64,000 nt of DNA from an uncultured Muribaculaceae bacterium. GTDB lineage: Bacteria; Bacteroidota; Bacteroidia; Bacteroidales; Muribaculaceae. Positions 60,548 to 64,000 of the stretch are shown here, piece by piece. The stretch covers positions 1-64,000 of the forward strand of contig CAJUBL010000006.1 in NCBI GenBank assembly GCA_910584665.1, in the 5' to 3' direction. Each line of letters starts with the position of its first letter. Positions within the stretch are counted from its first letter, which is position 1. The notes under the pieces were generated by a model. That model was given only the letters and a program-made list of their open reading frames with translations. It ran no database searches and was not told the origin of the DNA. A program made the translations under genes and the position numbers.

Positions 60548-60555
60548 CAAAATTA
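60548..60555 (-). promoter_or_regulatory. -7 box for lysS-gpsA
   Basis: Minus-strand TAATTTTG ends 32 bases before the lysS ATG; it is the only good match in the spacer. Confidence 0.6.
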
Positions 60556-60581
60556 ATAAAAAAAACGATTACTTAAGGGGT

Positions 60582-60776
60582 AAGCGCAGATTAATATTGG
60601 CCATTCCGGAGGAAAATTAAAGCGCAGATTCTTTCTGTAGAAAGCGTTCTGAGTTTATGATTAAGGATGAACGATAATCGCAGATTATAAGGAGGAAATT
60701 TAACCGCAAATTAAGCAAATTACGGAAATTTGCCATCCGGGTGGGAAATTGAAGCGCAGATTTACGCAGATTACGC
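60582..60776 (+). repeat. Dispersed intergenic repeat, copy R6 (left of hipBA)
   Basis: AAGCGCAGATTAATATTGGC starts the copy, followed by CATTCCGGAGGAAAATTAAA, GCGCAGATTCTTTCT, a degenerate CTGTAGAAAGCGTTCTGA, GATGAACGATAATCGCAG, ATAAGGAGGAAATTTAACCG, CAAATTACGGAAATTTGCC and ATCCGG, then a second GCGCAGATTTACGCAGATTA. The first 50 bases are nearly identical to the copy at 62642. Between 60777 and 60956 I see no gene; a short plus-strand frame there has no support. Confidence 0.85.
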
Positions 60777-60956
60777 GAAAAGAATTAAAGTACGTGTTAT
60801 GTCATGGTATCTTTTTATACTTCGCTGCGATAGTGCTGTCGGTTAATGGGGGAATATCCCTTTTTGATGCGGTTGTCCTACATGCCTTATAAATGAATTT
60901 ATTCGGAACATTATGGAGATACTTCATCCCGATCTGTTAGGGTTCCGGGGTGGTAA

Positions 60957-62237
60957 TTATAATTTGCTGAGCGATCTGATACGTTCTGATATTTCTGAGG
61001 TAATTATATCTATCCATCGCTCTGGTACTTTGTTCTGTTCTGCGTATTTGTGGAATTGCTTTGCCGCGGTCACTGATTTCTCAATAATGGATGAGGCGCT
61101 TTTGATATTGAACCGGTCAGCAACAGTCAGCAGATCAGCGTTTGATATGTTCTGAATCTTGCCGTTTACCGACAGACTGTGTCGGTTGACATATCCCGGT
61201 GCTGACGGATCGATGGTAAATGTAAAGTCGTAGGCCGGTGTGATACGCCATATGCCGTCTATATCCATCAAGAAAGAGAAATTTTTGTTATGATCGTCTA
61301 CATTACCGCACAGGACGTTCATAACCATTCTATGGAAGAGCTGTGAGATCTCGGCAGGAGTTAGATCTATGCGTAATGCGGTGTCAAACAGGTCTTCGTA
61401 ACTTGAGGACAGTGGGTTCATGGCGGCTAATGTCTGAATATGAATTTTATGGTCTTCGTGCCGATCAAAACGTTCTGTAAGGAAATGTGTCTCGTTATGG
61501 CATTCAATCAGATGACTGGGCATCATATTGATACCATTGCTGATTGCCATTTCATAGTAACTGTATTCTATGCGGGTTGTTGGTATGCTGTTATGTTCGT
61601 CAAATTTGATAATCGATGGGATGAATCCGGGAACCGGTGCCGGTACCTGTCCGGAATAGCATTCACCTGTAGTCATATTGACATTAATAACGGCCTTAGG
61701 TCTTCGGCCTCCTGCTGATGTTCCGACTTTGAACAGACTCTCTAAGAGGAGATCCGGGTTTATCGCAGAGTGAAAGTCCCTGGCCTCTTCAATTGATTTT
61801 TGTGCGAGAGCTGATAATCCGGAGATTTCGACTTTGAACGCTTCTTCAAAATTCTCAGCGATAGAAGGTTTGAATTCGAGTGCACCCATACCACGCTTCC
61901 CGATATATGCCAGACGGTCAAGCGGCGAAAGATCACGTGTTCTGATATGATTGGCCTTGGCCCATTCGTTGAAGACGGTATTACCCCAGTGATCTGGCAG
62001 AGAGTCGGCGATAAACGAAGGTAATCCGCTGAACAGCCGGTCGCTCTCCGGATAAATAGGTAGACCGTTTATTACAGTCATGTTTTTTATCGAAGCTCTC
62101 AATGGTGCTATGTCCCAACCATTTTTTGTAAAGTCAGGATCGAAATAAAACAGTATTTTTTCGCCATATCCTGTTTTTGGAGATATGAGCGTGCCTGCTT
62201 TCTTGCCCCAGATGATTACGTCCAGGCTCTTGATCAT
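60957..62237 (-). CDS. hipA: HipA-like serine/threonine kinase toxin
   Basis: HipA toxins phosphorylate targets such as GltX and halt translation, giving persistence. This 426-aa product is a full-length HipA: the N-terminal Couple_hipA-type region (about 1-100, with LFSGLPSFIADSLPDHWGN), the glycine-rich loop KVGTSAGGRRPKAVINV (about 166-182), TRIEYSYYEMA, FLTERFDRHE (about 251-260), the catalytic NVLCGNVDDHNKNFSFLM (about 310-327) and the DFG-like PAYDFTFT. Catalytic residues look intact. Its start overlaps the antitoxin stop by four bases. Direct copies of the dispersed repeat bracket the pair. Confidence 0.9.
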   Translation of the reverse strand: MIKSLDVIIWGKKAGTLISPKTGYGEKILFYFDPDFTKNGWDIAPLRASIKNMTVINGLPIYPESDRLFSGLPSFIADSLPDHWGNTVFNEWAKANHIRTRDLSPLDRLAYIGKRGMGALEFKPSIAENFEEAFKVEISGLSALAQKSIEEARDFHSAINPDLLLESLFKVGTSAGGRRPKAVINVNMTTGECYSGQVPAPVPGFIPSIIKFDEHNSIPTTRIEYSYYEMAISNGINMMPSHLIECHNETHFLTERFDRHEDHKIHIQTLAAMNPLSSSYEDLFDTALRIDLTPAEISQLFHRMVMNVLCGNVDDHNKNFSFLMDIDGIWRITPAYDFTFTIDPSAPGYVNRHSLSVNGKIQNISNADLLTVADRFNIKSASSIIEKSVTAAKQFHKYAEQNKVPERWIDIITSEISERIRSLSKL

Positions 62238-62548
62238 TTGTTTTTTCCTTTTATGCGTTTTGGGATGAGTTTGTTTATTTCACGCAGTGCTAACGGGGGG
62301 ACCGGTAGTTCAGGCAGTAATTCGATCATGCGTTCCTCCATTCCTATTACCCTTAAAATTGAAAGAAAATTATTCAGGGTTAGATTTGTATTTATCCCTT
62401 GTTCGAAATGGCTTATGGTAGTGTAACTTACTCCAGATTTTGCGGCGAGTTCCCGTTGACTCAGTCTGGCGGCGAGTCTGTATTCTTTGATCCGTCTGGA
62501 TATTATGTCGAGAATTGACTTGTTTGTGAGATATTGGTTTGTGTTCAT
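62234..62548 (-). CDS. hipB: HipB-like antitoxin, helix-turn-helix protein
   Basis: The 104-aa product has a Cro/C1-type helix-turn-helix: RRIKEYRLAARLSQRELAAK (about 18-37) then SGVSYTTISHFEQGINTNLT (about 38-57). The C-terminal LREINKLIPKRIKGKNK is basic and flexible. HipB antitoxins bind and block HipA and repress their own operon. It lies first in the operon, as usual for hipBA, and is coupled to hipA by an ATGA overlap. Autoregulation via operators near 62560-62600 is expected but I could not identify clear inverted repeats. Confidence 0.88.
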   Translation of the reverse strand: MNTNQYLTNKSILDIISRRIKEYRLAARLSQRELAAKSGVSYTTISHFEQGINTNLTLNNFLSILRVIGMEERMIELLPELPVPPLALREINKLIPKRIKGKNK

Positions 62549-62573
62549 GATTTACTATATTGATATTTATGTG

Positions 62574-62581
62574 CAAATATA
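62574..62581 (-). promoter_or_regulatory. -7 box for hipBA
   Basis: Minus-strand TATATTTG ends 25 bases before the hipB ATG. Confidence 0.65.
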
Positions 62582-62641
62582 ATATTAAATATCCATATAT
62601 CAAACTATGATTTTGAATTAAGAGTGCGAAATGTGCTTATG

Positions 62642-62826
62642 AAGCGCAGATTAATATTGGCCATTCCGGAGGAAAATTAAAGCGCAGATTCTCTCTACGC
62701 TTCGCTCCGAAAGCGTTCTGTATATATGGCTAAGGAGGGAACGAAGATCGCAGGTTATAAGGAGGAAATTTAACCGCAAATTACGCAAATTACGGAAATT
62801 TGCCATCCGGAGTGTGATTTAAAGCG
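62642..62826 (+). repeat. Dispersed intergenic repeat, copy R7 (right of hipBA)
   Basis: Same order and same orientation as R6: AAGCGCAGATTAATATTGGC, CATTCCGGAGGAAAATTAAA, GCGCAGATTCTCTCT, ACGCTTCGCTCCGAAAGCGT, GAACGAAGATCGCAGG, ATAAGGAGGAAATTTAACCG, CAAATTACGCAAATTACGG and AAATTTGCCATCCGG. The two copies together frame the toxin-antitoxin operon as a 2.06-kb unit. Confidence 0.85.
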
Positions 62827-62942
62827 CTCTGTGTTGCTTATTCATGGTTGGACTATGGATGCGGATAGTGGGGGGCTTGGGGTATGGCTTGTGTCGATTT
62901 AGTCGTGTTATATTCAGCTTGTTCGTGTCTTTTTTATTTGAA

Positions 62943-62991
62943 TTTTATGTCCTGCCGGTGTGGTTTTCTCGTGATTTATATCTAAATTTGT
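62943..62991 (+). promoter_or_regulatory. Promoter of the last gene, homologous to that of the ketosynthase operon
   Basis: Ends with the -7 box TAAATTTG (62983-62990) and agrees with 49263-49311 at 39 of 49 positions. The predicted start near 62996 gives a leader of about 110 nt that contains the two palindromes described next. Confidence 0.65.
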
Positions 62992-63014
62992 AGCTGATTA
63001 GGTGTGACTCTTTT

Positions 63015-63058
63015 AACGAAGGGTGCGCACCCTTCGTTCTTTCATTGATGAAAGAACG
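63015..63058 (+). promoter_or_regulatory. Two overlapping palindromes in the leader of the last gene
   Basis: 63015-63038 is a perfect 24-bp palindrome centred on GTGCGCAC. 63035-63058 is a second inverted repeat, CGTTCTTTCAT / ATGAAAGAACG with two loop bases. They share CGTT (63035-63038), so in RNA they cannot both be fully formed. This looks like a terminator/antiterminator-like or protein-binding leader. Confidence 0.6.
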
Positions 63059-63105
63059 AATACTGATTTATATGTTTTTGATTATTAACTAAATAAAACC
63101 AATTT

Positions 63106-64000
63106 ATGAAAAAACTTTTACTCACTTTTGTAGGGTTGCTGGCTGTTTTGTCTGCTTCGGCCGGTTCCTATACTATTACATTTAAATCTAATACAGGAGC
63201 TGACTCTTCATCTCCATTTACTACAAAGACAACTATAGCCGATTTTATCGGTGATGGAGTTGATCTGGTGACTGGTATCGGTGCTACTCAGCAGGTGTAT
63301 CTTGGAAAGACGGAATACGGTCTTAAGTTATCTAAAAGCAAAGGCGCTGGTTTGTTGACATTGAACATGGCCGAAAATGCTCAGGTTGATGTGACATCAA
63401 TTGTCGTCAAGGCTGCAAAATGGGGGACAGATGCATCTACGATATCTGCTAAAGTAGGTGACGTCAGTGCTGATGCTCAAAGCCTATCTTCTGCAGATTT
63501 TATTGATTATACTTTTGACTTTGCTGGGAATAAGGCTACTACGATTACGCTTTCGGCTAAAAATCGTCTTTATGTCAAAAGTATAACGGTTAATTATAAG
63601 GATGGAGGTGATGTGACAGATGCTGTCGCTACACCGACTTTCTCGATTGCCGGCGGACTTGTTGAGGCCGGAACCAAAGTATCGGTTAGCTGTGCTACCG
63701 ATGGTGCTTCGATTTATTATACTCTTGACGGATCCGATCCTTCTGCCGGGTCTACACTTTATAGTGAGCCTATAACGATCAACGAGGCTGTGACCATAAA
63801 GGCTATAGCGATCAAGAATGGGATGGAAGACAGCAAGATAGGAACTGCTGTGTTCAGTGTGCCTGTCAGTGTTGCCGATATCGCCGCTTTGCTCGAGGCA
63901 AACAAGAGCCTTGGTTCAAACAGAGAGACATCAACTGCAACATATAAGCTGGGCGGTGCTGTTACTGCTGTTTATCAGAACGGAAACAATCTATATGTGA
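63106..64000 (+). CDS. Secreted protein with chitobiase-like domain, 3' end outside window
   Basis: The frame is open from ATG 63106 to the window end (298 codons). A signal peptide (MKKLLLTFVGLLAVLSASAG) is followed by a beta-rich domain (about 20-160) typical of Bacteroidales surface proteins, then a chitobiase/beta-hexosaminidase C-terminal-like domain (about 170-245) with VSCATDGASIYYTLDGSDPS and TIKAIAIKNGM. From about 250 a segment beginning VADIAALLEANKSLGSNRET and TYKLGGAVTAVYQNGNNLYV resembles the OB-fold DUF6359-like domain often at the end of such proteins. The leader carries palindromes. No clear catalytic domain is visible in the part present. Confidence 0.85.
   Translation, partial: MKKLLLTFVGLLAVLSASAGSYTITFKSNTGADSSSPFTTKTTIADFIGDGVDLVTGIGATQQVYLGKTEYGLKLSKSKGAGLLTLNMAENAQVDVTSIVVKAAKWGTDASTISAKVGDVSADAQSLSSADFIDYTFDFAGNKATTITLSAKNRLYVKSITVNYKDGGDVTDAVATPTFSIAGGLVEAGTKVSVSCATDGASIYYTLDGSDPSAGSTLYSEPITINEAVTIKAIAIKNGMEDSKIGTAVFSVPVSVADIAALLEANKSLGSNRETSTATYKLGGAVTAVYQNGNNLYV

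Noticed and set aside
60913..61155. A short plus-strand gene near the end of hipA
   Set aside because: It is antisense to the well-supported hipA coding region, is only 80 codons long and has no recognisable promoter.

Overview
The window looks like chromosomal DNA of a Bacteroidales gut bacterium, most likely from the Muribaculaceae or a close relative. The family-level guess is inference. Four things support the order-level call. Gene starts are preceded by Bacteroidetes-type -7 boxes (TAnnTTTG) and almost never by Shine-Dalgarno sequences. The gene content is typical: a GH97 glucosidase, a GH109-like lipoprotein, BspA-like leucine-rich surface proteins with Por/T9SS-like tails, an SpmA-SpmB fusion, and a LysS with a C-terminal extension. 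Housekeeping genes give clear full-length matches, and AT-rich intergenic stretches carry dispersed repeats.

Layout: 1-2200 holds a partial tRNA-Ala and a GH97 enzyme (minus strand). 2350-10311 holds purB behind an array of promoter repeats, then a run of two ANL (AMP-binding) paralogues, a GH109-like oxidoreductase lipoprotein, an epimerase and a small membrane protein (plus). 10298-18300 is a minus-strand block: two family-2 glycosyltransferases, panB, an unknown protein, xerD, a reduced methyltransferase-like protein coupled to a YfhO membrane protein, and an Lrp/AsnC regulator. 18446-20894 is a run of three FKBP-type prolyl isomerases. An AraC regulator is divergent from a TolC/HlyD/two-permease exporter that has no ATPase gene beside it (21099-27526). 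27943-38199 is mostly housekeeping: gdhA, upp, murB, an SpmAB-like protein, ybeY, mnmG, apt, uvrC. A 16-bp parS site sits just after mnmG, which suggests this part lies in the origin-proximal region. After uvrC comes a hairpin-rich 300-nt stretch that looks like a structured RNA, then two large secreted proteins (1022 and 2086 aa), a DUF4261 protein and a decayed FG-GAP/Rhs-like fragment.

49336-56165 is a tightly coupled operon of a small exported protein, a ketosynthase, a LolA-like protein, an alpha/beta hydrolase with an extra N-terminal domain, and an MMPL/RND exporter. The set recalls aryl-polyene-type lipid loci stripped of their ACP, reductase and dehydratase. The rest holds a BamE-like lipoprotein, a SlyD-like FKBP with a cysteine tail, gpsA, lysS, a hipBA module bracketed by direct repeats, and the start of a secreted protein that runs off the end.

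The most unusual layer is intergenic. There are 70-bp promoter repeats whose internal hairpins differ in sequence but keep pairing, a second tandem promoter-repeat family, and a third promoter shared by two distant genes. A seven-site dispersed repeat family built from GCGCAGATT / CCGCAAATTACG / CCATCCGG words, a 184-bp palindrome and a nested inverted repeat complete it. All functional calls come from reading motifs; no database search or folding program was run.
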